NCBI GenBank assembly: GCA_007244375.1
Contig: SCVW01000046.1
Coordinates: forward strand, 62,001-126,000
From: Smithella sp.
GTDB taxonomy: Bacteria; Desulfobacterota; Syntrophia; Syntrophales; Smithellaceae
Direction of reading: 5' to 3'
DNA: 64,000 nt
Below the pieces are notes generated by a model. That model was given only the letters and a program-made list of their open reading frames with translations, was not told the DNA's origin and ran no database searches. The translations under genes and the position numbers were made by a program. Below, piece by piece: positions 43,151-53,438 of this stretch (position 1 is the first letter of the stretch; each line of letters starts with the position of its first letter).

Positions 43151-43576
43151 ATGAGACGAACAATTTTTACATTGTGTATATTTCTTGCTTTGATAATTTC
43201 TGCTAAGGGGGGGGAAATATATTCTTGTATTGATCGTGACGGCAATTCCGTATTCACAGACAGCCCTCGAGAAGGAATGACAAATTGTGTATTAAAGGAA
43301 TCTTATACAGAACCTTCACCGGAAAATACAACAGGTGAAAAGAGGAATGTTATTATAGAAAAAGATAATGTTATTGAAAAAGAAACATCCGAAGCAAAAG
43401 TAAAACGCATAAATAATTGCATTAATTGTTGCAACGACAGGATTTCAGGATGTTACAATTATACCGCTGATACCAGACTTTGTTATGCGGAGAGTCAAGA
43501 CTGCCTTGCCATGTGTAAGTCAGAGGGTTCTTCCCCTTCATCATGGAAGGATTGCTGGTTTCAATCTCTCAAATAA
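43151..43576 (+). CDS. DUF4124-domain secreted protein with Cys-rich C-terminus
   Basis: 141 residues. Signal peptide (MRRTIFTLCIFLALIISAKG). The DUF4124 block EIYSCIDRDGNSVFTDSPRE follows. After a Glu/Lys-rich linker the last ~50 residues hold nine cysteines (NNCINCC, GCYNYTADTRLC, DCLAMC, DCW), suggesting disulfides in the envelope. Function unknown. Confidence 0.75.
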   Translation: MRRTIFTLCIFLALIISAKGGEIYSCIDRDGNSVFTDSPREGMTNCVLKESYTEPSPENTTGEKRNVIIEKDNVIEKETSEAKVKRINNCINCCNDRISGCYNYTADTRLCYAESQDCLAMCKSEGSSPSSWKDCWFQSLK

Positions 43577-43813
43577 TTGAATATTACATTAGTCATATTG
43601 AACTTTCCTGTAACCTTTCTGATAATGCTTTGCATGGTAAGGCGACGGTATGATTGCTATGGCAATAGTTATGTTCCTGGATGCAGACAAGTTGATATTT
43701 ATTATTTCAGACCTCATTTGCTGAGAATCTTATAATTGTGTCACTTAAATTCTTGATTTATCAAAAACCTTTCTTTTGGCATTTTTTTTACGTTGATGTC
43801 TTAAAATAAAAAG

Positions 43814-45574
43814 TTATTCTAATACTGACGCCTGGGCGCGCAAAAGATCGTGAAGTGTTACTATTCCTGATATATTCTTTTTATTTTTATCAATAACAAC
43901 AATCACTCCATTTGGAGATTCAATAATTTTCTCACTTGCATTTTTTACGGTATGATTCGAATAACAGAATGCTGCGTTGGAAATTTGTGGTATTGATTTC
44001 TTGTTGACAATATCTTCCATTTGCTTTCGGGTTATTATGCCGATTTCTTTGTTTTCCAAACGGATGGGGAAACAATTATAGGGATAATTGTCGAGAACTT
44101 CCTGCACATGGTTTTCATTAATATCTTCCAGTATAACCGGCTGTGGATTGGCAATCGTCATTATGGGAAGATTGTGCCAGCTTTTGATATCGAGAGGCGG
44201 TCTGATCTTGATAAGTTCATGCCCGTCTTGCAGCAATATAGCATCATAAAAATTATTCTTGCCGGCCATGCGTGACACGAAAACACTGATGAATGTTCCA
44301 ATCATCAGCCCGGGTACAAGAGAGAACTGATGGGTCATCTCAAAAACAATTAATAACGAGGTCAAAGGAGCTCTAACGACTGCTCCAAGGCAGGCGCTCA
44401 TTCCGACTGCAGACAAAACAATCCTGTCGGATGGTGTCAGAGGTACCCAGTGACCGCACATGCCGCCAATAAAATAACCGCACATGCCGCCTATGAATAA
44501 CATTGGCGAGAATATGCCGCCACAACCTCCGAAACTGTAAGAAAATATTGTGGCAATTAATTTGGCGATTACAAGAATGCCTGCGATCCACCATATGAAT
44601 TTGTTGTCCAATGCACTGGAGAGATCATTATATCCAAGGCCGAAGATACCTATTTTCCCGACTGTTAGAAACACAGAAACTCCGATAATCCATGTGATGA
44701 TACCACCGCAGCAAGGAAGCAACCACGCAGCAACGATCTTCTGTTTCTTCAAACGTTTTCTGAAGTAAATGGTGTAACGTTGAAATGTAACACCAGCGAG
44801 CGATGCGAATAAAGCAACAAAAGGAACGAGAAGATAGTGTACCCATGTAACGTATTCGGATACAGGAAGCTGGAAAGCGGGTTGTTTTCCTATGAAAGCG
44901 TAAACAACAAAAGCTCCGATCAATGAAGAAAATACAACACGTCCGATAAAACGATTGTTGATATCACTTACGAATTCTTCAAGAATGAATGTTATTGCTG
45001 CCAAAGGAGCATTAAATGCGGCAGCAAGGCCGGCGGAAGCTCCAATTACAACATAACTTCTCCTTTGTCTGGCGGGTTTTCCCAATGCTCCTGCAAGATT
45101 TGAAGCTATACCGCCACCGAGATAAACAGTAGGGCCTTCCCTACCCATACTGGCACCGCCGCCTATACTGAGAATACCTGCTATAAATTTAATAATCACA
45201 GAAAGCCATGAAACGTATCCCAAATCCTTCCAGTAGGCAGCCTTCAGTTGCGGAATGCCGCTCCCCGCTGCATCCGGATTGAACTTATATAGAAGAAATC
45301 CTACAAGGAGAGATGAACAAACAATTGTTATAAAGCTGGCTACTACAAAAAATAGTTTTGAATGGTTTGAAAAAGCGACAAAAGTATTATTATAGACAAA
45401 ATTCAAAGCAAGCATGAAAGCGATAGCCATCATACCTGCCGCAAAAGCATAGATGATTGTTTGGAGGAGAGTCTTCGTGTTTTCAGGAATAATTCTTAAA
45501 AGTTGCAATAACGGTTTGAATATATTTTGTTTTAGGGGCTGTAATATAATCTGTATATTGGGAAAGTTTTTCAT
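43814..45574 (-). CDS. ClC-family chloride channel/antiporter with C-terminal CBS domains
   Basis: 586 residues. Selectivity filter motifs GSGIPQLKAAYWKD and GREGPTVYLGG (gating Glu present), ILEEFVSDINNRF (proton Glu region) and GCGGIFSPMLFIGGMCG are all intact, with ~10 membrane helices. The C-terminal ~130 residues carry two CBS domains (IMTIANPQPVILEDI..., ISNAAFCYSNHTVK...). Predicted Cl-/H+ antiporter. Single gene. Confidence 0.95.
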   Translation of the reverse strand: MKNFPNIQIILQPLKQNIFKPLLQLLRIIPENTKTLLQTIIYAFAAGMMAIAFMLALNFVYNNTFVAFSNHSKLFFVVASFITIVCSSLLVGFLLYKFNPDAAGSGIPQLKAAYWKDLGYVSWLSVIIKFIAGILSIGGGASMGREGPTVYLGGGIASNLAGALGKPARQRRSYVVIGASAGLAAAFNAPLAAITFILEEFVSDINNRFIGRVVFSSLIGAFVVYAFIGKQPAFQLPVSEYVTWVHYLLVPFVALFASLAGVTFQRYTIYFRKRLKKQKIVAAWLLPCCGGIITWIIGVSVFLTVGKIGIFGLGYNDLSSALDNKFIWWIAGILVIAKLIATIFSYSFGGCGGIFSPMLFIGGMCGYFIGGMCGHWVPLTPSDRIVLSAVGMSACLGAVVRAPLTSLLIVFEMTHQFSLVPGLMIGTFISVFVSRMAGKNNFYDAILLQDGHELIKIRPPLDIKSWHNLPIMTIANPQPVILEDINENHVQEVLDNYPYNCFPIRLENKEIGIITRKQMEDIVNKKSIPQISNAAFCYSNHTVKNASEKIIESPNGVIVVIDKNKKNISGIVTLHDLLRAQASVLE

Positions 45575-45951
45575 GCTGTCAAAATTAAATGTTTTTTTTG
45601 CTCCTTTCAGTATGTCTGTTTCCCGTGATAGTATGAGTTTCGACTTAATGTGATATCAAATGTAACGGACCTTTTTTAGATTTCTCTACTGTGTTTCAGG
45701 CTTCATTTGAAAATTCTATAACATGGTTATAGGTACCGTGGACCATGGAAGATTGTTTTCATTTAATTTATAGATTATTAAATACATATTGCAAAGATAT
45801 TAATAATCGTCAATAAAATATTACTGAAATTTAAATATTTTTTATCTAGTCCGGATAGAACCAACAATATTTGATTTTGGAGGATAAATAAAAAATATTT
45901 TAGGAAGAAAAAGACAAATTATTTGAAACCTGTACAAATAAGGAGAGAAAT
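45575..45951. other. Intergenic region upstream of ClC gene and small membrane protein
   Basis: 377 bp, AT-rich, presumably holds the ClC promoter (minus strand) and that of the small gene at 45952. No repeat, RNA or ORF supported. Confidence 0.4.
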
Positions 45952-46116
45952 ATGAAAACTGTTTTCGTATTATTTATTGTATCGTATATCGTAACATGGT
46001 TTTCGGGAATTTATCTTTCGAAATTTGCCACTGATAAAAATAAATTTAAAAAAGTCCATTTCGGACTGACGATTATTACCTGAATTCTCATAACCATCTA
46101 TGCAGTTCTAGCATAG
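45952..46116 (+). CDS. Small membrane protein interrupted by UGA (possible selenoprotein)
   Basis: Strong AAGGAGAG site and ATG. One membrane helix (TVFVLFIVSYIVTWFSGIYL), a basic loop (KFATDKNKFKKVHFG) and then a second hydrophobic segment that is cut by TGA at 46081-46083 in the middle (LTIIT | ILITIYAVLA) before a TAG at 46114. Reading through gives a 54-residue two-helix protein. A hairpin follows the UGA at SECIS distance. Sec in a membrane helix would be unusual; a Trp-to-stop mutation is an equally good explanation. Confidence 0.45.
46098..46116 (+). promoter_or_regulatory. Hairpin after the UGA: SECIS-like or terminator
   Basis: CUAUGCAGUUCUAGCAUAG: 6-bp stem, 7-nt loop containing GUU that starts 22 nt after the UGA. 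It is also followed by a T-rich run (TTATTTTT), so it could be an ordinary terminator instead. Confidence 0.4.
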
Positions 46117-46216
46117 ACTTATTTTTGGCTATCGGATAGCCGCATTTAAGAGTCCTTCGGGGCAATATAGCGGTATGCTGTCTGAAAAGTTAATAGTTGG
46201 GTGTTACTGGAATAGA

Positions 46217-46314
46217 TGGCGGAAGTGCATGGGAATCGAACCCACCTGGGACGGTTTTAGCGCCCCACACCGGATTTGAAGTCCGGGAGGCCCACCAGTG
46301 ACCTTGGCACTTCC
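46217..46314 (-). tRNA. selC: tRNA-Sec (anticodon UCA), CCA encoded
   Basis: An about 95-nt tRNA plus encoded CCA (46217-46219). The acceptor stem has 8 pairs (GGAAGTGC with GCACTTCC), discriminator G, a long extra arm and the anticodon loop CTTCAAA with UCA at 46277-46279. T-arm GGTGGGTTCGATTCCCA is normal. Long variable arm and 8-bp acceptor are hallmarks of selenocysteine tRNA. selA, selB and selD are not in the window. Confidence 0.95.
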
Positions 46315-46393
46315 GTTGAAGAACTTATCTGCAAAAACGCAATGTGTCAACATGCAAAAAAATATCAGCGCTATTTTTCTGCTTTGGACTTAA

Positions 46394-47632
46394 TTAAAAT
46401 TGAAGAGAATCGGACTGAAATAAAGAGTTGTCCAGTAACTGAACAGTTACTTCTGAGCCCTTCTTAATTCTGGTTTCGTTTTCTCTTGTAACAATAAGGC
46501 CATTGGCGGTGACCATTGATTTTAAAATGCCGGAACCTTGATCACCGGTTGTAGTGGCAATGTATTTGTCTTTTTCTCTTTTAACTATGGCACGTATAAA
46601 ATGTTTGAAGCCTGCCTGTTTTTGAAATTCTTCTGCACAGATTGCTTTTATAGTCTGACGAAATATTTTTGTATGTCCCTGCATTTTCAAGAGAGAGGGA
46701 CGTACAAACTGTTCGAAAGAAACCATTACGGATACGGGATTGCCCGGCAGACCGAATAACGGAACACCTTCAATGGATCCGAAAGCAAGCGGTTTCCCCG
46801 GACGCATAGCCACCTGCCAGAAGTGCATGGCATTGCCGATTTCTCCCATGACGCTTTTGACAAAATCGAAATCGCCGACGGAAACACCGCCTGAAGAAAT
46901 AATTACGTCGGAATGCAGAGCGGTTTTGAAATTTTCCTGCAGGTCAATTTTTTTATCTTTGGAAATTCTCAGCATTACCGGTCTAGCGCCGCATTCCAGT
47001 ATCTGCGCCGCCAGTGAGTAGCTGTTGCTGTTGACGATTTTTCCCGGGGGAGGATCTGTTTCGATATCCACAAGTTCATCGCCGGTGGACATAATTGCCA
47101 CACTCGGTTTTTGATAAACACTGACAAATGCCTTGCCCAGAGAGGCAAGCATTCCGATATCAGCTGGTTTAAGAACACCTCCCTTTTTTACAACAAGTTC
47201 ACCTTTTTGAACATCTTCACCGGCAAAACGGATATTTTCTCCTTTTTTGGCTGAAGTGTATATGGTGACGGTTTTACCTTCTTTAAGGGTGTCTTCCTGA
47301 CGAACAACCGCATCGGCACCTTCAGGAATTACCGCACCGGTCATGATGCGGGCGGCTTCACCCTTTTTTATTTTTTTTAAGGCAACCTTGCCTGCGGGTA
47401 TGTCTTCGATTATTTTAAGATAAAGAGGTTTGTCTTTAGTTGCACCCTTGGTGTCGATATAGCGCACAGCATAGCCATCCATCGCTGAATTGTCAGCGGA
47501 AGGAATATTGCGCGGTGCAAAAACATCTTCGCCGATTACCCTACCGCGCCCGGCCAGTATGTTTATTTTTTCCAGACCCAACGGTCGGAAGTTTGAAAGA
47601 ATTGTCTCTAAAGCCTTTTCCACAGAAATCAT
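46394..47632 (-). CDS. moeA: Molybdopterin molybdotransferase MoeA
   Basis: 412 residues. PSADNSAMDGYAVRYID is the MoeA N-terminal signature. MTGAVIPEGADAVVRQED, MSTGDELVDIE, ISSGGVSVGDFDFVKSVM and FGLPGNPVSVMVSFEQFVRP follow in order, with the C-terminal beta-barrel domain after that. It inserts Mo into adenylated molybdopterin. It lies next to tRNA-Sec; many Mo/W formate dehydrogenases are selenoproteins, so the neighbourhood makes sense but no such enzyme is here. Confidence 0.95.
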   Translation of the reverse strand: MISVEKALETILSNFRPLGLEKINILAGRGRVIGEDVFAPRNIPSADNSAMDGYAVRYIDTKGATKDKPLYLKIIEDIPAGKVALKKIKKGEAARIMTGAVIPEGADAVVRQEDTLKEGKTVTIYTSAKKGENIRFAGEDVQKGELVVKKGGVLKPADIGMLASLGKAFVSVYQKPSVAIMSTGDELVDIETDPPPGKIVNSNSYSLAAQILECGARPVMLRISKDKKIDLQENFKTALHSDVIISSGGVSVGDFDFVKSVMGEIGNAMHFWQVAMRPGKPLAFGSIEGVPLFGLPGNPVSVMVSFEQFVRPSLLKMQGHTKIFRQTIKAICAEEFQKQAGFKHFIRAIVKREKDKYIATTTGDQGSGILKSMVTANGLIVTRENETRIKKGSEVTVQLLDNSLFQSDSLQF

Positions 47633-47785
47633 GTCTAATCTCCAACAAATTTATATTGAACAGTTTACCAAAGACTGGACGGTTGTCAACAAGTATCGGA
47701 AAATTAATTATTAAAGGTGATTTTTGAGGGGAAAATTTTTCGATTGAATTATCCGGGAAAGAATATTAGAGAAATATACAAACTT

Positions 47786-47827
47786 ACCCATTCTGGATTG
47801 AAAATCTATTTTTGATTCAGAATGGGT
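47786..47827. promoter_or_regulatory. Long-loop inverted repeat upstream of mfd
   Basis: ACCCATTCTG pairs with CAGAATGGGT across a ~22-nt AT-rich loop, followed by TTTTGG. It sits ~40 bp before the mfd start, in the divergent moeA-mfd spacer. Possible attenuator or terminator for an upstream transcript. Confidence 0.4.
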
Positions 47828-47868
47828 TTTGGTGTTGGTTAATTATCAAAGAAATTAGGTTTTAATTA

Positions 47869-50800
47869 GTGCGGAAGATTATTACAAACAGAGATAAGAA
47901 AGACATTGAACCTTTACGAAATCTACTCCTGCAAATTGAACAGGGATTAATGAAGATTGATGTAAACGGGCTAAAAGGCGCGGCTCGCCCTTTTATGGTA
48001 TCGCTTCTTTTTGCCCGTTTGGATAAACCTTTGTTTGTTGTTTGTCCGGAAGAAAAAGAAGCAGCAGCTTTTGCGCGCGATTTGGTGTTGTTTCTGGGTG
48101 AAGATACTGTATTTTATTATCCTCCGCTGGATTTTCTGACAGTTGACATGTTTGCCCTTCAGAAAGAAGAGGAATTAACCCGCCTGGAAGCACTAACCGG
48201 TCTGCGAATAAAAACGAAAATCGTTGTAGTTACTTCCGTGGCTGCCTTAATGCAGAAAGTAATGCCCGTTGCCCGGTTCAATCAATATCTGCAAATAATT
48301 TCTGTGGGTGATACAATTAATATAGGTGATTTCTGTTCACATCTGATGTACGGAAATTATAAAAGAGTGAGTCTGGTGGAGGAAAAAGGAGAGTTCAGTA
48401 TCCGGGGGAACATTATTGACATCTTTCCTCCTACTGAAAAAAATCCTCTGCGACTGGAAATGTTTGGTGACGAAATCGAATCTATCAGAACTTTCAATCC
48501 TTCTTCTCAGCGTTCTATGTGGCAAGCATCGGCCTTTATTGTGCCGCCGGCTGGTGAAGTTCTGATCAATCCGCAGTCGTTGGAGTTGGCTGTTCGCAAT
48601 ATTAGACGACGTGCCGCCGATCTTTCCCTTTCACGAGAGATTCGTAACAGTCTGGTAGATACTCTACAGAACAATTTAACAACTGCCATCAATCCTATAT
48701 TTCTACCGCTTTTTTATGAAGCATATGACGATAATGGACTTTCGCACAATAAACTGTCCGGCATTTTTGATTATTTGCCGAGAAATACTTTGATGATTTT
48801 GGACAATCCGCTTGCCTTAAATCAGTCAATTCAAAATGTTGAACTAAGTATCGACAAGTTATTATTTAAAACTAAAAACAGCAGCAAGTTTTATCTGGAA
48901 AAAGAAAACGCTTATATTGATCCGAACAGTATCTTAACCAATGTGGAAACGCTCGGACAGATTTCTTTGGAAAGCCTTAATCTGGATCAGGGGAAAGATA
49001 TTATGATTGCTGCCGTTGATTTTGAAACGTATCAGTGTCGGTGCGAGGGAGAACTTCTTGCCGGAGAGATTAAGGAAGACGCTTTCTTACGCTGGACGGT
49101 AGAAAAGATTAAATCATGTCTGGCCGAAGGGATGATAATTTTGTTTTTCTGTTCGGATCGGGAAGCTTTGCATCGGATGAAGCATATGCTTTTATCCTAT
49201 GACATGCCGGTGCAGACTTTATCTCAACCCAAATCGGTTCTGGAGATTATTTCTCAATGGGAAGGGAATTCTCAACTGATTTTAATAGAGGGAGAAATCT
49301 CGACCAGTTTTATTATTCCGGCAATGAAACTTGTTTGTTTGAGTGAGGAAGAAATATTTGTCAGAAAGGCGCCGCGTCGACGGGTACGCCCGACGCGTGA
49401 AGGTTATTTTTTAAAATCATTCGGAGATTTGAAAGAAGGCGACTTTGTTGTTCATACGGATTTTGGCATTGGCGTTTATCGCGGATTGAAAAAAATTACG
49501 GTGAGAAAAATCGAAAACGATTTTCTGGTTATCGAATATGCGGACGGTGATAAACTGTATATTCCTGTTAATTCTCTGGAAAGAATTCAGCGTTATCTTG
49601 GCCCCGATGGATACATTCCGAAAGTAGACAGAATGGGAGGTACTTCATGGGAAACAGTCAAGGAAAAAGTTAAGAAATCGGTGCGGGATTATGCCGAAGA
49701 ACTGGTTTCCATTTATGCCGCACGCGAAGCGCTGGAGAGAAAATCGTTTGCTCCGCCGGACAGAATTTACGAGGAATTTTGTTCTACTTTTGAATTCGAA
49801 GAAACGCCGGATCAAGTCAAAGCAATCGAAGATATTCATTTAGACATGGATGACAGTAAACCAATGGATCGGCTGATTTGTGGTGATGCCGGTTTCGGAA
49901 AAACAGAGATAGCGATTCGTTCTGCTTTTCGCGCTGTCATGGACGGCAAGCAGGTAGCCGTTTTAGTGCCCACTACTATTCTGGCAGAACAACATTATCA
50001 GACTTTTTCCCGCCGTTTCAATGATTTTCCCGTTCGTGTGGAAGTGTTGAACCGTTTTAAAAGTGCTTCCGAGCAGAAAAAGATTGTACAAGAGTTAAAA
50101 AGTCAGAAGGTGGATATTGTTGTGGGGACTCATCGTCTGCTGCAAAAGGATATTGAGTTTAATGATTTAGGATTGGTAATCATCGATGAGGAGCAGCGTT
50201 TTGGTGTATCGCACAAGGAAAAACTGAAAAAGATGCGCACACTGGTTGATGTACTGACATTATCGGCGACGCCGATTCCACGTACGCTTCATTTATCGCT
50301 GATTGGGATTAGAGATTTGTCTATTATCAACACGCCCCCGGAAGATCGAATATCCATAAAAACTTATGTTCTGGAATTCGATGAAGACACAATAAAAGAC
50401 GCGATTGAAAAAGAATTGGCCCGGCAGGGACAGGTGTTTTTCGTCCATGACAGAGTAAGGTCAATTTATTCTATTGCCCGCCTTATTCAACGTCTTGTAC
50501 CGCTTTCGAGAATCGGAGTTGTTCACGGTCAGATGAAACCCGCGGAAATTGAAAAGGCAATGGCTAAATTTGTAAGGCAGGAATGTGATGTTCTTGTTTG
50601 TACCACCATTATCGGTTCCGGTCTGGATATTCCTACGGCCAATACTATAATTATCAACCGCGCCGAGAAATTCGGATTAGCTCAGCTTTATCAGATTCGC
50701 GGTCGCGTGGGACGTTCCAATCAGGAGGCATTTGCTTATCTGTTATTGCCGAAGGGAGCGCTACTTTCCCGCGAAGCAATGAAAAGACTAGAAGTAATCA

Positions 50801-51423
50801 AGGAATTTTCCGAGCCAGGTTCGGGGTTCAGAATAGCATACAACGATCTGGAGATCCGCGGCGGAGGAAATTTGCTAGGTGTTTCCCAATCAGGACATAT
50901 CTCATCTGTCGGTTATGAACTTTATACCGAGTTAATGGAAAAGACGGTTCGGGAAATTAAAGGAGAAAAAATCGTCGAAGAAGAATCGCTGCCTGAAATT
51001 CAATTGGGGATTTCAGCTTTTATTCCGGAAGAGTATGTACAGGATGTTCACCAGCGTCTGGTTTTATATAAAAGAATATCTTTGGCGGAAAACGAAGAAG
51101 ACGTTAATCAGATCAGGAATGAATTACAGGATTGTTACGGTAATCCACCGAAATCAGTAAATAATTTGCTTTGGGTAATAGGTATAAGAAATTTTCTTAA
51201 GCCGCTAAAGGGTAAAAAAATGGGTTATGACGGCAAGTATATGTATGTTTGTTTCCGGGATAATTCTCCGGTTGATCCGGCAAAAATTATTTCTCTTTAC
51301 AACAAGAAAATCAAAGACTTACGCTTTACCCCCGATTGTAAATTGTTTGTGCCGCTTCCGAACTTAACTGAGTCACAGATTCTAGAACAAGCCGATTTAT
51401 TATTAAAGATGCTTGCCCAATAG
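47869..51423 (+). CDS. mfd: Transcription-repair coupling factor Mfd
   Basis: 1184 residues, start GTG. Order of domains: UvrB-like N-terminus ([39 protein letters not shown]), RNA-polymerase interaction ([20 protein letters not shown]), then RecG-like helicase with Walker [21 protein letters not shown] box [10 protein letters not shown] and QIRGRVGR, and the TRCF C-terminal domain. It removes stalled RNA polymerase and recruits UvrA. Followed by two PPIase genes and uvrA on the same strand. Confidence 0.97.
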   Translation: MRKIITNRDKKDIEPLRNLLLQIEQGLMKIDVNGLKGAARPFMVSLLFARLDKPLFVVCPEEKEAAAFARDLVLFLGEDTVFYYPPLDFLTVDMFALQKEEELTRLEALTGLRIKTKIVVVTSVAALMQKVMPVARFNQYLQIISVGDTINIGDFCSHLMYGNYKRVSLVEEKGEFSIRGNIIDIFPPTEKNPLRLEMFGDEIESIRTFNPSSQRSMWQASAFIVPPAGEVLINPQSLELAVRNIRRRAADLSLSREIRNSLVDTLQNNLTTAINPIFLPLFYEAYDDNGLSHNKLSGIFDYLPRNTLMILDNPLALNQSIQNVELSIDKLLFKTKNSSKFYLEKENAYIDPNSILTNVETLGQISLESLNLDQGKDIMIAAVDFETYQCRCEGELLAGEIKEDAFLRWTVEKIKSCLAEGMIILFFCSDREALHRMKHMLLSYDMPVQTLSQPKSVLEIISQWEGNSQLILIEGEISTSFIIPAMKLVCLSEEEIFVRKAPRRRVRPTREGYFLKSFGDLKEGDFVVHTDFGIGVYRGLKKITVRKIENDFLVIEYADGDKLYIPVNSLERIQRYLGPDGYIPKVDRMGGTSWETVKEKVKKSVRDYAEELVSIYAAREALERKSFAPPDRIYEEFCSTFEFEETPDQVKAIEDIHLDMDDSKPMDRLICGDAGFGKTEIAIRSAFRAVMDGKQVAVLVPTTILAEQHYQTFSRRFNDFPVRVEVLNRFKSASEQKKIVQELKSQKVDIVVGTHRLLQKDIEFNDLGLVIIDEEQRFGVSHKEKLKKMRTLVDVLTLSATPIPRTLHLSLIGIRDLSIINTPPEDRISIKTYVLEFDEDTIKDAIEKELARQGQVFFVHDRVRSIYSIARLIQRLVPLSRIGVVHGQMKPAEIEKAMAKFVRQECDVLVCTTIIGSGLDIPTANTIIINRAEKFGLAQLYQIRGRVGRSNQEAFAYLLLPKGALLSREAMKRLEVIKEFSEPGSGFRIAYNDLEIRGGGNLLGVSQSGHISSVGYELYTELMEKTVREIKGEKIVEEESLPEIQLGISAFIPEEYVQDVHQRLVLYKRISLAENEEDVNQIRNELQDCYGNPPKSVNNLLWVIGIRNFLKPLKGKKMGYDGKYMYVCFRDNSPVDPAKIISLYNKKIKDLRFTPDCKLFVPLPNLTESQILEQADLLLKMLAQ

Positions 51424-51449
51424 CCTCAATCAAGATATAAAGAAATATT

Positions 51450-52418
51450 ATGGTTAATACAAAACCGTATCCCGATGTTTCTTCTTCCGTTAATAAATTC
51501 AAAGTGACTTTATTGCTTTGTTGCTTTGTTTTTTGTTTCACTATTATTGCGTGTAACAATAAGCCTTATGTTGCGACGGTCAATGGTTCCAAAATCAATC
51601 TGGAAGATTATAAGTTACAACTGGATCGGAGAAAACGCATGATGCCCGGAGATTTTTTGAATCAACCCGGATACAGGAAACGTTTTGAAGAAGAAGTTCT
51701 GGACGGCATGATTACAGAAAAAATAATGTTTCTGCGTGCGCAGGAACTCAATATTTCCGTAACCGATAAAGAACTGAAAGAGAAAATTAAAGAATTTAAA
51801 CAGGATTACGGAGATAATTTTTCAGGTTTGCTGGCCAAGGAAAACATAAAGTATGAGCAGTGGAAAGAAGATTTCAGAAAAGAGATGCTTTTGCAAAAGC
51901 TTGTTCAAGCAGATGTAAACGCAAAAATAAGAGTAACGGATGATGAAGCCGAAAAATATTTTAATGAACACCGCAATAATTATAAAACCGAATCCCGTGT
52001 AAGAGTTGCGCAGATAGTTGTTCGTGATTTATCTTTGGCTAAAAAAGTGGAGGCACGATTGAAAAAAGGTGAGGATTTTGCCGCTGTCGCTGCTGAAGTA
52101 TCTATCGGACCGGAAGCCAAACGTGGCGGAGAACTGGGTTTTATCACCAGACAAACCATGCCGGATCCTTTGGATAAAACTATTTTCAGCATGCCGGTTA
52201 ATAAAATAAGTCCGATTGTGCAGAGTTCTTACGGCTATCATATTTTAAAAGTTTTGGAACTTCAACCTGCAGGGGATGGAAGTTTCGAGGATATCAAGGA
52301 AAAAGTTATCTCCGATATTTGGTCGCAAAAAGAAGAAGCAGCTTTTGTAAACTGGCTTGAGGAGTTAAAGACAAAAGCTGTTGTTAAAAAAGAAAAGAAT
52401 ATATCGTGGAAAGAGTAA
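51450..52418 (+). CDS. Parvulin-type peptidyl-prolyl isomerase lipoprotein
   Basis: 322 residues. A hydrophobic signal (LLLCCFVFCFTIIAC with lipobox IIAC) indicates a lipoprotein. SurA-like N-terminal helices (VNGSKINLEDYKLQLDRRKR, LDGMITEKIMFLRAQEL) precede a parvulin domain (VRVAQIVVRDLSLAKKVEAR, GGELGFITRQTMPDPL, IVQSSYGYHILKVL). Periplasmic folding factor for envelope proteins. It overlaps the next PPIase region by reading into its upstream part. Confidence 0.9.
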   Translation: MVNTKPYPDVSSSVNKFKVTLLLCCFVFCFTIIACNNKPYVATVNGSKINLEDYKLQLDRRKRMMPGDFLNQPGYRKRFEEEVLDGMITEKIMFLRAQELNISVTDKELKEKIKEFKQDYGDNFSGLLAKENIKYEQWKEDFRKEMLLQKLVQADVNAKIRVTDDEAEKYFNEHRNNYKTESRVRVAQIVVRDLSLAKKVEARLKKGEDFAAVAAEVSIGPEAKRGGELGFITRQTMPDPLDKTIFSMPVNKISPIVQSSYGYHILKVLELQPAGDGSFEDIKEKVISDIWSQKEEAAFVNWLEELKTKAVVKKEKNISWKE

Positions 52419-52444
52419 ATAAATTTCAAAATGGAGGAAACGCT

Positions 52445-53419
52445 GTGAATTTTTATAAAAAAATATTTTTGATTTTATGGGGTGTAATATTTTTATGTGT
52501 ACCGACCGGCGCTGAAGTTATTGATAGAATTATTGCGGTAGTGAATGATGAGGTAATAACGCTTTACGAATTTAACACCGCATTTGAACCTTACCTGAAA
52601 AACATCGAAAATAGTTATAAAGGCAATGATAAAGAGGTGCTCATTAAACAGACAAGAGCCGCTTTCTTACAGCGTCTCATTGATAATATGCTTATTGAAC
52701 AGGAAGCGAAAAAAACTGGTGCAGGCATTATCGTCAAAGACGAGGAAGTTATGGACGTCATCCGGGATATGTTGGCTAAACAAAAAATAAGCATGCAGGA
52801 TTTTGTAAAAAATCTTGCCAAGGAAGGAAATACTCTTGAATCTGTCAAGAAAGAAATAAGAATGCAAATGATGCGTGCCCGTTTGTTGAGGAGGGAAATA
52901 AAATCCAAAGTAATAGTCACTGATGAAGAAATAGGCGAGTATTACGATAAACACCGTGAAGATTACGAAGGTAAGGAAACTGTAAGAATTAAACAGCTTT
53001 TATTATTGATTCCTCCCAATGCCGATAAAACTGCAATAGTAAAAGTGAAAAATGAGGCTATGCAATTGCATAAACGTATTATGGATGGCGAATCTTTTGA
53101 TTCATTAATTTTAAAATATTCTCAGGGACCGGCGGCAGCCCAGGGCGGCGATGTCGGTTATGTCGGAAGAGGTACGATTATTCCGGAAGTAGAGAAAGTG
53201 GCATTCAGTCTTCCTTTAAGGCGGATAAGTAACGTAATAGAATCCAGTGTGGGATTTCATATTATTCAGGTTGTGGATAAGAAAGGTGCCGGATTGAAAC
53301 CAATCACTGACGTACGGGAAGAAATAAAAACGAAAATTGAAGACGAAAAACTGGACAAGAAATATGATGAATGGATTGCTTCCGTTCGGGCCAGATCGCA
53401 TATTGAAATAAAATTATAA
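52445..53419 (+). CDS. SurA-like periplasmic peptidyl-prolyl isomerase
   Basis: 324 residues. GTG start with GGAGG seven nt upstream; an earlier in-frame start overlapping the previous gene is less likely. Signal peptide ([17 protein letters not shown]), then SurA N-domain ([38 protein letters not shown]), and one parvulin domain ([51 protein letters not shown]). Outer-membrane protein chaperone. One parvulin domain, whereas E. coli SurA has two. Confidence 0.92.
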   Translation: MNFYKKIFLILWGVIFLCVPTGAEVIDRIIAVVNDEVITLYEFNTAFEPYLKNIENSYKGNDKEVLIKQTRAAFLQRLIDNMLIEQEAKKTGAGIIVKDEEVMDVIRDMLAKQKISMQDFVKNLAKEGNTLESVKKEIRMQMMRARLLRREIKSKVIVTDEEIGEYYDKHREDYEGKETVRIKQLLLLIPPNADKTAIVKVKNEAMQLHKRIMDGESFDSLILKYSQGPAAAQGGDVGYVGRGTIIPEVEKVAFSLPLRRISNVIESSVGFHIIQVVDKKGAGLKPITDVREEIKTKIEDEKLDKKYDEWIASVRARSHIEIKL

Positions 53420-53438
53420 AAAATGGCAAATTAACCGT

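Noticed and set aside
45952-46116. UGA read as Trp genome-wide (alternative genetic code)
   Set aside because: TGA serves as normal stop for many complete genes here (for example the PqqD, HprK-like, GT8 and MltA-region neighbours), and tRNA-Sec is present.
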